Below are positions 18,628-26,921 of a stretch of 64,000 nucleotides of DNA, in pieces. The notes beneath the pieces are model-generated. The model was not told where the DNA came from, searched no databases, and saw only the letters and a list, made by a program, of their open reading frames with translations. Position 1 is the first letter of the stretch, and each line of letters begins with the position of its first letter. The translations under genes were made by a program, and so were the position numbers. The stretch covers positions 1-64,000 of the forward strand of contig CAYLOT010000005.1 in the NCBI GenBank assembly GCA_964385405.1, given 5' to 3'. Source of the stretch: CAIZGX01 sp964385405 (GTDB lineage: Bacteria > Bacteroidota > Bacteroidia > Flavobacteriales_D > Sanyastnellaceae).

Positions 18628-19759
18628 ATGCTTTTTCTTTTCGATTCAATAATCGAAAAATGCGCATAGACAATTCGAAGAATAGAATCTTATTGTTCAC
18701 GTTTTGTCCAACACTGCGGTGAGCCGCTTCTAATTCGAGCATGATGTCTTCGATGTTCAAATGATTGATGAATGGCGAGAATTTTTGAGCGAATGCTCGC
18801 TCGCTCGATGTGAACCGGGAAATGTTTTCAGTGGTGTAGTTCAATACTAAGTTCTGACGCATCTGATCGAGCGCATACATGAGGAAATGCTTCAAATCTT
18901 CTCGTGTTAACTCGGCCATTTTCTCTGACCAGGCGTGTAACGCGGGAATTTTCTTTGAATAACAATGCCGCATCCATGTTTGGAATTGCATGGCTAAAAA
19001 CTCGTTCGGATCATTGTTATCACGAAGTCGTAAAGCCACATCCCAACTTCCGTCTGAATAGTGCGCGATGTCTGCAATTTTGTGCTCATCTACACCCAAA
19101 TGCTTCAGTCCAACCGAGATGGAAGCCTCGTCTATTTTAGGAACTTGAATCACTTGAACACGAGAAAGGATGGTATTCAGAATATTTTCAGAGGAATTCG
19201 AAACAAAGAAAAACAGGGTGTTCGCAGGTGGTTCTTCCACAATTTTCAGTAGCTTATTCGCAACGACTTCGCCAATCATTTCAGCCATCCAAATAACCAT
19301 TACTTTATATCCACCTTCAAACGATTTCAAAGAAAGTTTTCGAACAATGTTGGCGGCTTCATGAACGGTGTAAATAAGGTTCTTGTTATCCTTAGATAAT
19401 TCTTTCATCCAATCTTCTAAGCCGAAATATGGCGATTGTAACAATCTATTTCGCCATTCTGTTCCGTAGTCGTCGGAATTGGTTTCTTTAGAATTCGGTT
19501 TAGTAAAATAAGGAAAACTGAAATGTAAATCTGCAAATTGAAAAGTGCTGTTCTTTCGACATGTTGAACAAGTACCGCAAGAATCTTCTGGTGTTGCATT
19601 TGGGCAGTTTAAAAATTGCGCATATGCAAGTGCAAGAGCAAGATTTCCTGAACCTTCCGGACCGAGGAACAATTGGGCATGTGCAACACGATCTTCCGAC
19701 TTTGCTTTGCGCAAACGGTCAATCACGTCTTTTTGTCCTATGATATCTGCGAACCTCAT
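18626..19759 (-). CDS. holB: DNA polymerase III subunit delta'
   Basis: 377 residues from the ATG at 19759, which gives the usual start MRFADIIGQKDVIDRL; a longer frame to 19852 would run into recO and lacks homology-like sequence. This is a AAA+ clamp-loader subunit. The Walker A position reads GPEGSGNL, without the Lys, as expected for the non-hydrolysing delta' subunit. A zinc-binding Cys cluster (CGTCSTCRK) follows. The sensor-like SRVQVIQVPK segment and C-terminal helical collar are present. It lies 23 bases after recO on the same strand and is probably co-transcribed with it. Confidence 0.9.
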   Translation of the reverse strand: MRFADIIGQKDVIDRLRKAKSEDRVAHAQLFLGPEGSGNLALALAYAQFLNCPNATPEDSCGTCSTCRKNSTFQFADLHFSFPYFTKPNSKETNSDDYGTEWRNRLLQSPYFGLEDWMKELSKDNKNLIYTVHEAANIVRKLSLKSFEGGYKVMVIWMAEMIGEVVANKLLKIVEEPPANTLFFFVSNSSENILNTILSRVQVIQVPKIDEASISVGLKHLGVDEHKIADIAHYSDGSWDVALRLRDNNDPNEFLAMQFQTWMRHCYSKKIPALHAWSEKMAELTREDLKHFLMYALDQMRQNLVLNYTTENISRFTSSERAFAQKFSPFINHLNIEDIMLELEAAHRSVGQNVNNKILFFELSMRIFRLLNRKEKA

Positions 19760-19782
19760 TTCATTGCGAAGATAACGGAAGT

Positions 19783-20445
19783 TTAATCGAAAATTTCGTG
19801 AAAGATTTCCAAGGAATTCAGCCGAATGGAAGTGTCGAGATGTATTGAGCAAAACGCGATTAATTCTTCCAATAAAGACTTGCGTTGATCTCGATTTAAT
19901 GTGCTTTGAACTTCATTTTCAATAGATGTAGAAATAAAAAGTTGAAGAGCTTGATGAAGCAGCGCTTCGTCACTTCGTGTATTCTCAAATGTTATTTCGT
20001 ATTCATTACTCAAAAATCCCATTTCCATTGCGAACTGCGCGAGAAAATGAATGGGAAGGGTTCCTGATTTTTCAGACACATCGAGTCGGTGTACTGTTTT
20101 TCTTATCAGATTAAACACTTCTTCGTTCACATAGTGTTCGGGTAAGCATCGGTACAAGAATTCAGCAATAAATAGGGCAACGGTAGTTTTTTCAACATGA
20201 AAAGGAATACTCGTATAGACTTCGCTCAGGCTCATGTCTTTTGCTATTTCTAGTTTTCCCTCTTGTTTTTTCCCAGAAAATTGAATGGCATTCAGTGGTT
20301 GGAAGAATGAAATGTTCTCGCCTTTTTTTCCTGTTCGAAATAAAAAGGTTTGTACCCCATGTTCCAAAGTAAACACATGTGCTAATCGAAGCGAATCTTT
20401 GAATTTTCGGCTTGAAAGTACGTAAGCGTTTATTCGTTCTATCAT
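19783..20445 (-). CDS. recO: DNA repair protein RecO
   Basis: 220 residues. The N-terminal OB-fold begins MIERINAYVLSSRKFKDSLRL, as in Bacteroidota RecO proteins, and the C-terminal two-thirds is helical. RecO works with RecR to load RecA on SSB-coated single-stranded DNA in gap repair. No CxxC zinc site is seen, as in many homologues. It is first in a two-gene unit with holB. A perfect -7 element lies 26 bases before the ATG. Confidence 0.88.
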   Translation of the reverse strand: MIERINAYVLSSRKFKDSLRLAHVFTLEHGVQTFLFRTGKKGENISFFQPLNAIQFSGKKQEGKLEIAKDMSLSEVYTSIPFHVEKTTVALFIAEFLYRCLPEHYVNEEVFNLIRKTVHRLDVSEKSGTLPIHFLAQFAMEMGFLSNEYEITFENTRSDEALLHQALQLFISTSIENEVQSTLNRDQRKSLLEELIAFCSIHLDTSIRLNSLEIFHEIFD

Positions 20446-20471
20446 GTTTTTCCCAGTGAAATAGGGCTTTT

Positions 20472-20479
20472 CAAAAATA
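20472..20479 (-). promoter_or_regulatory. -7 promoter element for recO-holB
   Basis: The minus strand reads TATTTTTG, matching TAnnTTTG, 26 bases before the recO ATG. Confidence 0.5.
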
Positions 20480-20665
20480 ATTAAATAAAAACGTAACCTT
20501 TTTAGAACTACCTAGGTAAAAGACTATGAATGCTGTAGAGAACATTCAAAAGTTTTACTCTCCCACAAAAACAAAGAGTAGATTTTTCAAATAGGTAAGG
20601 TTTAGTTATTCATTCTTCTTTCATCGAGTATGAAAAAGAGTGATTCTAAAAAGGGGTCGTTTTGG

Positions 20666-20685
20666 GAGAGGCGGCCTCTTTTTTT
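20666..20685 (+). terminator. Orphan + strand intrinsic terminator
   Basis: The stem AGAGG/CCTCT with loop CGG is followed by seven T. It reads only on the + strand (no T run on the other side), yet no + strand gene lies upstream back to recO, whose own start faces the other way. It suggests a short + strand transcript between about 20490 and 20685. The 238-base spacer holds a 22-codon ATG frame at 20526-20594, but nothing I recognise as a known RNA family. Confidence 0.6.
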
Positions 20686-21082
20686 ATCTATTCAAAGAAA
20701 CATCTACCAAGAACTTCTTCCCAATGGTTTTTCTTCCCAACAAAACGGGATATCTCATTCCAGATCTGTTTGTAAATGAAATTTCCGATTGAATTTTTTT
20801 CTTGTGAATTATAATGAGTGTTCGCACGCAATAGCGTTCTTCGGTTTGTCCGAAAGAATTCTTAATTGTGCGTTTTTGAAAGTTATTGAATTGAAGTACG
20901 ACAGGCTTTCCCGATTCCCACAAGATGCTTACTTCCAGTACCTCTTTACCATTTATTTCTTTTAACGCCCAAGATTCGCAATGAACAGCGGTACGAAAGG
21001 CCCCTGTATCTATCTTGGCCCGCACATTAACACCTCCGAGTTGGGGAAGTTGAATAATGGTTTTACGACCAATGATATCCAT
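20684..21082 (-). CDS. RimK-type ATP-dependent zinc protease family (retropepsin-like)
   Basis: 132 residues. The aspartyl-protease-like motif AKIDTGAFRTAVH (Asp25-Thr-Gly-Ala) near the N-terminus and YPVLLGRKTI near the C-terminus define the RimK/RloA-associated family PF05618, whose members have a pepsin-like fold despite the zinc-protease name. Homologues often sit beside rimK (glutamate ligase), which is not seen here. It starts 2 bases after the YqeY gene stop, so the two are co-transcribed. Its 3' end overlaps the orphan terminator from the opposite strand. The function is unproven in this group. Confidence 0.78.
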   Translation of the reverse strand: MDIIGRKTIIQLPQLGGVNVRAKIDTGAFRTAVHCESWALKEINGKEVLEVSILWESGKPVVLQFNNFQKRTIKNSFGQTEERYCVRTLIIIHKKKIQSEISFTNRSGMRYPVLLGRKTIGKKFLVDVSLNR

Positions 21083-21084
21083 AG

Positions 21085-21534
21085 TTAGCTTAAAAGTCTC
21101 TTCACGGCCTCTGAGATTGCTTTTCCATCTGCCTTACCCGTTAAGGCTTTTGAAGCAACGCCCATGACTTTTCCTAAATCGCTTGGAGAGCTCGCCCCAA
21201 CTTGTGCTATGAATTTTTTAATCTCAACCTCAAGTTCTTCAGCGGTTAATTGAGCGGGTAAATAAGCAGCAATAACATTGGCTTGCAATTGCTCTTCTTC
21301 CAGAAGATCCGGACGATTTTGAGCTTTATAGATTTCAATAGACTCTTGACGTTGTTTGTAGAGTTTATTCAGAATAGCAACTGCTTTCAAATCGTCTACA
21401 GCACCATCTCCACCGTCTTTGGTCATTTCAAGAAGAAGCTTGCTTTTAATATCTCTAAGTGCCATTAGTTTATCTTTCTCCCCAGATTTCATGGCTGTTT
21501 TTAAATCTTCGTTGATTCTTTCTTGTATTGACAT
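21085..21534 (-). CDS. GatB/YqeY domain protein
   Basis: 149 residues from the ATG at 21534, giving MSIQERINEDLKTAMKSG, the normal YqeY start; an in-frame start at 21648 would add 38 unrelated residues and run into the TetR operator. The helical YqeY domain resembles the tRNA-binding tail of the GatB amidotransferase subunit (LRDIKSKLL, QANVIAAYLPAQLT, GKVMGVASKALTGKADG). A role in tRNA or amidotransferase function is assumed from homology. It is followed by the RimK-type protease gene after 2 bases and is divergent from the TetR gene. Confidence 0.88.
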   Translation of the reverse strand: MSIQERINEDLKTAMKSGEKDKLMALRDIKSKLLLEMTKDGGDGAVDDLKAVAILNKLYKQRQESIEIYKAQNRPDLLEEEQLQANVIAAYLPAQLTAEELEVEIKKFIAQVGASSPSDLGKVMGVASKALTGKADGKAISEAVKRLLS

Positions 21535-21627
21535 GTGTTCAAATTTTAGTTCTGCAAGTTTAGTAATTTCTTCTTTATTAAAAGGTCGTTGGTGAAAAGT
21601 TTCAACCACAGTGTTTAGAAAAGGAAA

Positions 21628-21635
21628 TATCTTTG
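21628..21635 (+). promoter_or_regulatory. -7 promoter element for the TetR gene
   Basis: TATCTTTG, a perfect TAnnTTTG match, directly abutting the operator palindrome that follows at 21636. Confidence 0.65.
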
Positions 21636-21653
21636 ACCGAACGAACATTCGGT
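21636..21653 (+). promoter_or_regulatory. Probable TetR autoregulatory operator
   Basis: An inverted repeat ACCGAA-N6-TTCGGT of 18 bases, starting one base after the -7 element and ending one base before the TetR start codon. Its size and place suit a dimeric TetR repressor that covers the transcription start site. Confidence 0.7.
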
Positions 21654-21654
21654 T

Positions 21655-22218
21655 ATGGCAAAAGAAATTTCAAGAAGAGAAAAGGTAGTAAACACCGCCT
21701 TAAAATTAATCTCAAACGGGGGCTTTCACGCTTCTCCAATGTCTGAATTGGCGAAGCTTTCAGGTGTTGCGGTGGGTACAATCTATCACCACTTTCCAAG
21801 CAAAGAAGATTTGTTTGAAAGTCTTTATGTGGAAACTTGTACGGATGCCGCTCGTGCATTGCACGATTCACTTTCAGTAAAGGGAAAGGAGGTTCAGCGA
21901 TTGACACAAGCGTGGTTGGCTCTTTACGATTATTTTTCTTCTTCACCGCTGCGTTATTTGGCTGTTATTCAATACCGCAATTCACCGCAGTACAGTAAAA
22001 ATAAGGAGATGGAAGATGCTTTTTCAGCACTAACAGCCTTGTTGAAGGAAGGTCAAAAGGCCGGTAAATTCAAAAAAATGAATGTTGCTTTTCAGTTTGA
22101 ACATGTTCTTTCCAGTGTGTTTGCAGTTGTAAGATTGAAGGCCGTTGAGAAGAAGAAAATAACAGATAAGGAAGTAAGAGAAATAGCAGAAGCCATTGTT
22201 CAATCAATTCGTAAATAA
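21655..22218 (+). CDS. TetR/AcrR family transcriptional regulator
   Basis: 187 residues. The N-terminal helix-turn-helix spans about residues 9-55 (VVNTALKLISNGGFHASPMSELAKLSGVAVGTIYHHFPSKEDLF, the TetR signature). The remaining helices form the ligand-binding and dimer domain, with no family-specific motif. The preceding 18-base palindrome overlaps the likely transcription start, so it probably represses itself. The downstream lpxC-fabZ gene has its own promoter, so control of lipid A genes is possible but not shown. The divergent YqeY gene could also be affected. Confidence 0.92.
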   Translation: MAKEISRREKVVNTALKLISNGGFHASPMSELAKLSGVAVGTIYHHFPSKEDLFESLYVETCTDAARALHDSLSVKGKEVQRLTQAWLALYDYFSSSPLRYLAVIQYRNSPQYSKNKEMEDAFSALTALLKEGQKAGKFKKMNVAFQFEHVLSSVFAVVRLKAVEKKKITDKEVREIAEAIVQSIRK

Positions 22219-22268
22219 CTAAGAAAGAATCTATTCGAGAATCAAGTGAATTACCTATTAATTCACAC

Positions 22269-22276
22269 TAATTTTG
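22269..22276 (+). promoter_or_regulatory. -7 promoter element for lpxC-fabZ, 4 nt before the ATG
   Basis: TAATTTTG matches TAnnTTTG and ends only 4 bases before the ATG at 22281. Transcription would start at or very near the start codon. Confidence 0.6.
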
Positions 22277-22280
22277 CAGC

Positions 22281-23699
22281 ATGTCTTCAAAACAGAGAAC
22301 AGTTAAAGCGCCAATCGTTTTCAACGGAGTTGGCTTACATACCGGAGAACCAGTAACACTTACGATTTGCCCAGCGCCTGAGAATCATGGATATAAATTT
22401 CAGCGTGTAGATTTAGAAGGTTCGCCAATCATTGATGCCGATTGCGATCGTGTAGTAGGCACTCAGAGAGGAACAACGCTGGAGCAAAACGGAGCGCGAG
22501 TTTATACAACAGAGCATGTATTGGCAGCCCTATACGGGAGTCGCGTTGATAATGCTTTATTGCAACTAACGGGACCTGAAGTCCCAATTATGGACGGAAG
22601 CGCATGGCCTTTTGTAGAGGCGATAGAAAAAGGCGGATTCGAAGAACAAAACGCAGATAGAAAGTACATTGTTTTAGACGAAAACATAACTTTTGAAGAT
22701 ACTGAAAAAGGAGTCGAAATGTTGGCTGTGCCAACAAACGGCGGTGAATACAGGGTAACTGTTATGGTTGATTACAACTCACCCATATTAGGAACGCAAC
22801 ATGCCCAAATGTATCATTTGGATCAGTTCTCGTGCGAAATTTCGAAGTGTAGAACGTTTGTTTTTTTAAGAGAACTTGAGTTATTAGCGAAGAACGGTTT
22901 AATTAAGGGAGGAAGTCTTGATAATGCCATAGTAATGGTTGATAAGGACTATAGTGATCAGCAGATCAAAGACATCTTGAAGGAATTAGGCCGCGAAGAA
23001 ATTGATGTAAAGGTGGAAGGAATTGGTGTGTTGAACACCATTAAACTTCAATATGAAAATGAACCTGCACGCCATAAGCTACTTGATATTATTGGTGATT
23101 TGGCTTTGACAGGAAAGTTTCTACGAGGACATATTTTGGCCGCAAGACCTGGTCATGCAGGAAACGTAGCGTTTGCAAAAGTGTTGAAGGCGTGGGATAA
23201 AAAACGCCAGGCCACTGTTTCATTCGACTTAACAAAAACAGTTTTTGACATTAACCAGATTAGCAAGATGCTTCCGCATCGCTATCCGTTTTTACTTGTA
23301 GATCGCGTGATTGCAATGGACAAGGAGAGCATTGTTGGACTGAAGAACATCACGTTGAATGAGCCGTTTTTTCAAGGCCATTTTCCAGGAAACCCAGTCA
23401 TGCCTGGCGTGTTGCAAATTGAGGCGATGGCACAAGTGGGCGGTATTTTTGCATTGAGTCAAGTGGAAGATCCTGAATTGTACAGCACCTATTTCATGAA
23501 GATTGATGGAGTGAAGTTCAAACAAAAGGTATTACCAGGAGATACACTTATTTTCCATCTTAAACTTGAATCTCCGATTCGCAGAGGCTTGGTGAATATG
23601 CGAGGAATAGCCTATGTAAATGGAAAAGAAGTAGGTGAGGCTACCATGTTAGCTCAAGTTGTTAAGGATAAAGTAGCACAAAAAACTGAACAGGCATGA
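22281..23699 (+). CDS. lpxC-fabZ: Bifunctional UDP-3-O-acyl-GlcNAc deacetylase / 3-hydroxyacyl-ACP dehydratase
   Basis: 472 residues, the fused form typical of Bacteroidota. Residues 1 to about 300 are LpxC, the zinc deacetylase that commits UDP-acyl-GlcNAc to lipid A. His79 lies in TTEHVLAAL, and HKLLDIIGDLAL and GHAGNVAFAK carry the other metal and catalytic positions. Residues about 325-465 are FabZ, the fatty acid dehydratase (LPHRYPFLLVDRV, GHFPGNPVMPGVLQIEAMAQ). The fusion couples two pathways competing for hydroxyacyl-ACP. The stop overlaps the lpxA start (ATGA), and the promoter lies immediately before the ATG, so lpxC-fabZ, lpxA and the ABC gene form one operon. Confidence 0.97.
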   Translation: MSSKQRTVKAPIVFNGVGLHTGEPVTLTICPAPENHGYKFQRVDLEGSPIIDADCDRVVGTQRGTTLEQNGARVYTTEHVLAALYGSRVDNALLQLTGPEVPIMDGSAWPFVEAIEKGGFEEQNADRKYIVLDENITFEDTEKGVEMLAVPTNGGEYRVTVMVDYNSPILGTQHAQMYHLDQFSCEISKCRTFVFLRELELLAKNGLIKGGSLDNAIVMVDKDYSDQQIKDILKELGREEIDVKVEGIGVLNTIKLQYENEPARHKLLDIIGDLALTGKFLRGHILAARPGHAGNVAFAKVLKAWDKKRQATVSFDLTKTVFDINQISKMLPHRYPFLLVDRVIAMDKESIVGLKNITLNEPFFQGHFPGNPVMPGVLQIEAMAQVGGIFALSQVEDPELYSTYFMKIDGVKFKQKVLPGDTLIFHLKLESPIRRGLVNMRGIAYVNGKEVGEATMLAQVVKDKVAQKTEQA

Positions 23700-24475
23700 G
23701 CAACTTAGCACAAATTCATCCGGACGCTAAAATCGGTGAAGGGGTAGAAATAGGTCCTTTTACAACGATCTACGGGGATGTTGTCATAGGTGATGGCACT
23801 TGGATTGGTCCAAACGTAACCATTATGGATGGTGCACGAATTGGTAAAAACTGTCGCATTTTTCCTGGCGCAGTAATATCGGCAATTCCCCAAGATTTAA
23901 AATTTGCTGGTGAAACAACAACGGTTGAAATAGGTGACAATACTACAATTCGAGAGTGCTGCACATTAAATCGCGGTACGAAAGATCGTATGACCACTAA
24001 AGTGGGTAGCAACTGTTTACTCATGGCATACGTGCACTTGGCGCACGATGCATTTGTAGGAGACAATTGCGTGATTGCGAATTCAGCGAATATTGCTGGT
24101 CACGTAACTATTGGAAATTGGGTGGTTGTTGAAGGTGTTGTTGCTGTTCAACAATTTATTGAAATTGGAGACCATGCTTTTATTGCTGGAGGCTCTTTGG
24201 TAAGGAAGAATGTTCCTCCGTTCATTAAAGTAGCTCGTGAACCCCTGAGTTACATTGGGGTAAACAGTATCGGATTAAGAAGACGAGGTTATTCAGATGA
24301 GCAAGTAACTCGATTGGAAGATATATACAGAGCATTATTCGTGCACAACAACAGTTTGGCTGCAGGGGTGAAGCAAATAGTGGAAACGCTTCCAGAGTCA
24401 GAAGAAAAGCAAATTGTACTCGCGTTCATTCAACGATCTGAAAAGGGCGTGGTACGAGGTGCACAGACTACATAA
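23696..24475 (+). CDS. lpxA: Acyl-ACP--UDP-N-acetylglucosamine O-acyltransferase
   Basis: 259 residues, full length. It transfers a 3-hydroxyacyl chain to UDP-GlcNAc, the first step of lipid A synthesis. The N-terminal 180 residues are a left-handed beta-helix of hexapeptide repeats (IGEGVEIGPFT, IGDGTWIGPNV, and so on). The catalytic His is in YVHLAHDAFVGDNC (His117), and LNRGT is conserved. The helical C-terminus follows. It is translationally coupled to lpxC-fabZ by a 4-base ATGA overlap. Confidence 0.97.
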   Translation: MSNLAQIHPDAKIGEGVEIGPFTTIYGDVVIGDGTWIGPNVTIMDGARIGKNCRIFPGAVISAIPQDLKFAGETTTVEIGDNTTIRECCTLNRGTKDRMTTKVGSNCLLMAYVHLAHDAFVGDNCVIANSANIAGHVTIGNWVVVEGVVAVQQFIEIGDHAFIAGGSLVRKNVPPFIKVAREPLSYIGVNSIGLRRRGYSDEQVTRLEDIYRALFVHNNSLAAGVKQIVETLPESEEKQIVLAFIQRSEKGVVRGAQTT

Positions 24476-24476
24476 G

Positions 24477-25076
24477 TTGCAAATAGAACTTCAAAATATT
24501 GGTAAGAAGTTCGGCGGAAAATATATTTTCCGTCACCTGAATAGAACTTTTCATTCAGGAGATCATATTGGCATTATTGGCCAGAACGGATCGGGAAAAT
24601 CGACCTTGGTTCAAATTATTTCAGGATATCTTTCTGCTTCCGAAGGAATGGTTACCTATGATGGAATTTCTTCCGATGAAACTTGGAAACATATTTCACT
24701 CTGCTCACCGGCAATGGGGCTTTACGAAGACTTCACGTTGCTTGAACACCTGCGGTTCACGCACGGATTGAAGCCTTTTGAAGCCTCTTATTCAGTGAAC
24801 GAAATACCAGAAATTCTTCAACTTGAAAAACACGCAAATAAAGAGCTGAAATATTTTTCTAGCGGAATGAAGCAACGCGTGAAGTTGGCTACGGCTCTGC
24901 TTTCAGATGTTTCTTGCGTGTTATTGGACGAGCCTTGTGCTCACCTCGATCAAGAGGCTGAGGTTTGGTTTTCAAAATTTGTTTTGGCTAGTAAGAAAAA
25001 CAAAACCATAATTGTAGCATCTAATGCTTCACAATCGGAATTAACAGGGTGTTCAGATATTTGGACCTTGAGTTAG
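24477..25076 (+). CDS. ABC transporter ATP-binding protein, TTG start
   Basis: 199 residues from the TTG at 24477, one base after the lpxA stop. That start gives the family-like N-terminus xQIELQNIGKKF; the ATG at 24414 lies inside lpxA and adds 21 unrelated residues. Walker A is GQNGSGKST, the signature is FSSGMKQRVKLA, and Walker B is CVLLDEP with the D-loop AHLD. The H-loop position reads VASNA with no His, so ATP hydrolysis may be atypical. No permease is nearby; the membrane partner must lie elsewhere. The operon with lpxA suggests, but does not prove, a role in envelope lipid export. Its stop interlocks with that of the DUF4301 gene. Confidence 0.85.
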   Translation: MQIELQNIGKKFGGKYIFRHLNRTFHSGDHIGIIGQNGSGKSTLVQIISGYLSASEGMVTYDGISSDETWKHISLCSPAMGLYEDFTLLEHLRFTHGLKPFEASYSVNEIPEILQLEKHANKELKYFSSGMKQRVKLATALLSDVSCVLLDEPCAHLDQEAEVWFSKFVLASKKNKTIIVASNASQSELTGCSDIWTLS

Positions 25077-26479
25077 GCTTTGGGTTTGTGTCCGCTCTTT
25101 AACAAGTCATTTACCGTTTTAACGGGGTGAAATACGCGAGATGGAATTTCAACAAACACGGTATTCCAACCCCACATACTTCCGTTCCATAGTCCAGGAA
25201 GTTCGATTACGCTTGTGCGTTTTCCTAAGATAAGTCTCTCGCTAACAAGCGCTGCAGTTGGATTTCGGAAATCATCGAGATTGTATTTTTTTCTGTTGTG
25301 GTCTAAAAAATGACAGACCAAATCAACTGGATTGAAGTGAGTAGACTTTTCGAAAATACTCAATTGCTCAGTATTGTCTTTGTTGATTTGAGCTTTTTCA
25401 ATGATTTGTTTCGATTCAATTCCGGAGTCATCTCTAACCCAAAATGGCCCACCACCGGGTTCTCCGGTGTTTTCAACCATTCCGCAAACCCGTATAGGTT
25501 TGTTTAATTGTTCAAATAAAGTTTGGGTGCTTTTCGAGGTGTTAAACCACTTCTGAAGGAAGGCAACTGCGCGTTCTTCAGCTTTATTTGCGTGACGTTC
25601 AAGATCGTTGAGCAAATCGTTTCGTTCTTCAGCGAGGCACAAAAGTAAACCGCCCATAAGCTTTCTGTATGTCGCTACATCTGCATGATGCGAGGCTTCG
25701 GTGATGTTATCAATATTTTGAATGAAGACACATTCCCCTTCTAACTCTTGTAAATTTTTGAGTAGCGCACCATGGCCAGCTGGACGCAAAAACACCTCGC
25801 CCTTTTCATCGAGGACGGGCATATTGTTTTTATCTAAAGCCGGAATATGCGTATTTGGATCTTGCGAGCTAAAAGAAATATTTTTAATGCTATCGAGCTT
25901 ATTTTTAAAAAAGGAGTGGAAGATATTCTCAATTAATATTCTGTGTTCAGCAGGTATGGTGAAGTGAATTTCGTGCTTTCCATTTTGCTTCATGTAATGA
26001 GTGCTTTCAACGCAGTGTTCTTCAAAGGCTGTTCGTTCCTCTTCTTTGTATGAGTGAAATGGAACCGCGCCTTTTGGTAGGGTAGCATACCCGTTGTTGA
26101 ACAGAAAGTTTAAAACCTGAGAATACCTCTCCACTCCTGCGGTTTCATCATAATTTAACGCATCTTTTTCGAAGTTGAGAAGAATGGAGTTGAAGAAAGG
26201 GAATTCGCGTAAGTGAAGAAAGAAGTACTCTGCTTCATCGTTAGGGTTTAATAAATCTACTCCGCTAAGCGGTGCGAACATACGTGTTGCTGCCCCAGAT
26301 GCGGGGACGAATTTTTCAATTTTGATATTGATATAATTCTTTTCAAACTTTTGAACTGCCTCGAGTAAAAGAGACCCTTCCAATTGAATAATTCCATCGC
26401 CAACGCTACAATGACGAACCAGTTGTGGAGGCTTATTCGTTGACAATAAGCTGAGCGCTCGATCAATGTTTTTTTTCAT
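25073..26479 (-). CDS. DUF4301 family protein
   Basis: 468 residues, cytosolic, with no signal peptide. The motif FVPASGAATRMF near residue 75 and the GGGPFWVRD segment near residue 350 are typical of DUF4301, a Bacteroidota family of unknown function. The ASGAATRM segment resembles a nucleotide-sugar-binding loop of nucleotidyltransferases (GxGTRM), and PAGHGALLKNL recalls the UDP-sugar pyrophosphorylase fold, so a nucleotidyltransferase-like role is possible; that is inference. It is convergent with the ABC gene (4-base overlap of stops) and has its own -7 element 20 bases before the ATG. Confidence 0.8.
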   Translation of the reverse strand: MKKNIDRALSLLSTNKPPQLVRHCSVGDGIIQLEGSLLLEAVQKFEKNYINIKIEKFVPASGAATRMFAPLSGVDLLNPNDEAEYFFLHLREFPFFNSILLNFEKDALNYDETAGVERYSQVLNFLFNNGYATLPKGAVPFHSYKEEERTAFEEHCVESTHYMKQNGKHEIHFTIPAEHRILIENIFHSFFKNKLDSIKNISFSSQDPNTHIPALDKNNMPVLDEKGEVFLRPAGHGALLKNLQELEGECVFIQNIDNITEASHHADVATYRKLMGGLLLCLAEERNDLLNDLERHANKAEERAVAFLQKWFNTSKSTQTLFEQLNKPIRVCGMVENTGEPGGGPFWVRDDSGIESKQIIEKAQINKDNTEQLSIFEKSTHFNPVDLVCHFLDHNRKKYNLDDFRNPTAALVSERLILGKRTSVIELPGLWNGSMWGWNTVFVEIPSRVFHPVKTVNDLLKSGHKPKA

Positions 26480-26499
26480 TATAAATGAGAATCAACCAA

Positions 26500-26507
26500 C
26501 AAACATA
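26500..26507 (-). promoter_or_regulatory. -7 promoter element for the DUF4301 gene
   Basis: The minus strand reads TATGTTTG (TAnnTTTG), 20 bases before the ATG at 26479. Confidence 0.5.
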
Positions 26508-26709
26508 AATAAAAAAAATAAGTATTTTGGTTTGGGATTCAAATCAACTCACTTAATTCTGAAATATATGGCAGCTTTGCATCGACTAACCAAATCAATA
26601 CAATTTTCAATTAATGAAAAAGCTTGGATAAGCCGCTATTTACAAGTCAAATAAACTGCTGTTTTTCTTCGAACTTAATTTGATATTAGTGTATTTGAGG
26701 ACGTGTAAC

Positions 26710-26729
26710 AGGATAAGTTAACTTATCCT
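26710..26729. repeat. Perfect 20-bp palindrome
   Basis: AGGATAAGTT followed immediately by its exact reverse complement AACTTATCCT, with no spacer. It lies in the middle of the DUF4301-galE spacer and is not followed by a T run, so it looks like a dimeric protein-binding site and not a terminator. The binding protein is unknown. Confidence 0.7.
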
Positions 26730-26913
26730 ATTTGTGCAACATGGGATACTTAAATTGATATTACAATCAAATCCAAAGTCATATCGACATTTCTAAGTAA
26801 TGATTACAAAAGGGAGTTGTTTACTGAGGATTGGATAGGTAGAACTTACGATGTCTTTTTTCATTCAGACGTAGTCAACATGTTAAGAATAAAAACGTGA
26901 AATCTCAACTCTC

Positions 26914-26921
26914 TATCTTTG
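26914..26921 (+). promoter_or_regulatory. -7 promoter element for galE, 8 nt before the ATG
   Basis: TATCTTTG, a perfect consensus match. It lies inside the longer frame that starts with GTG at 26897, and so argues for the ATG at 26930 as the real start. Confidence 0.65.

Noticed and set aside
19760..19852. N-terminal extension of holB
   Set aside because: The extra 31 residues overlap recO and do not look like the protein family, whose normal start is the ATG at 19759.
26466..26654. 62-codon + strand frame in the large intergenic region
   Set aside because: It starts inside the DUF4301 gene, overlaps that gene's promoter and has no recognisable sequence character.
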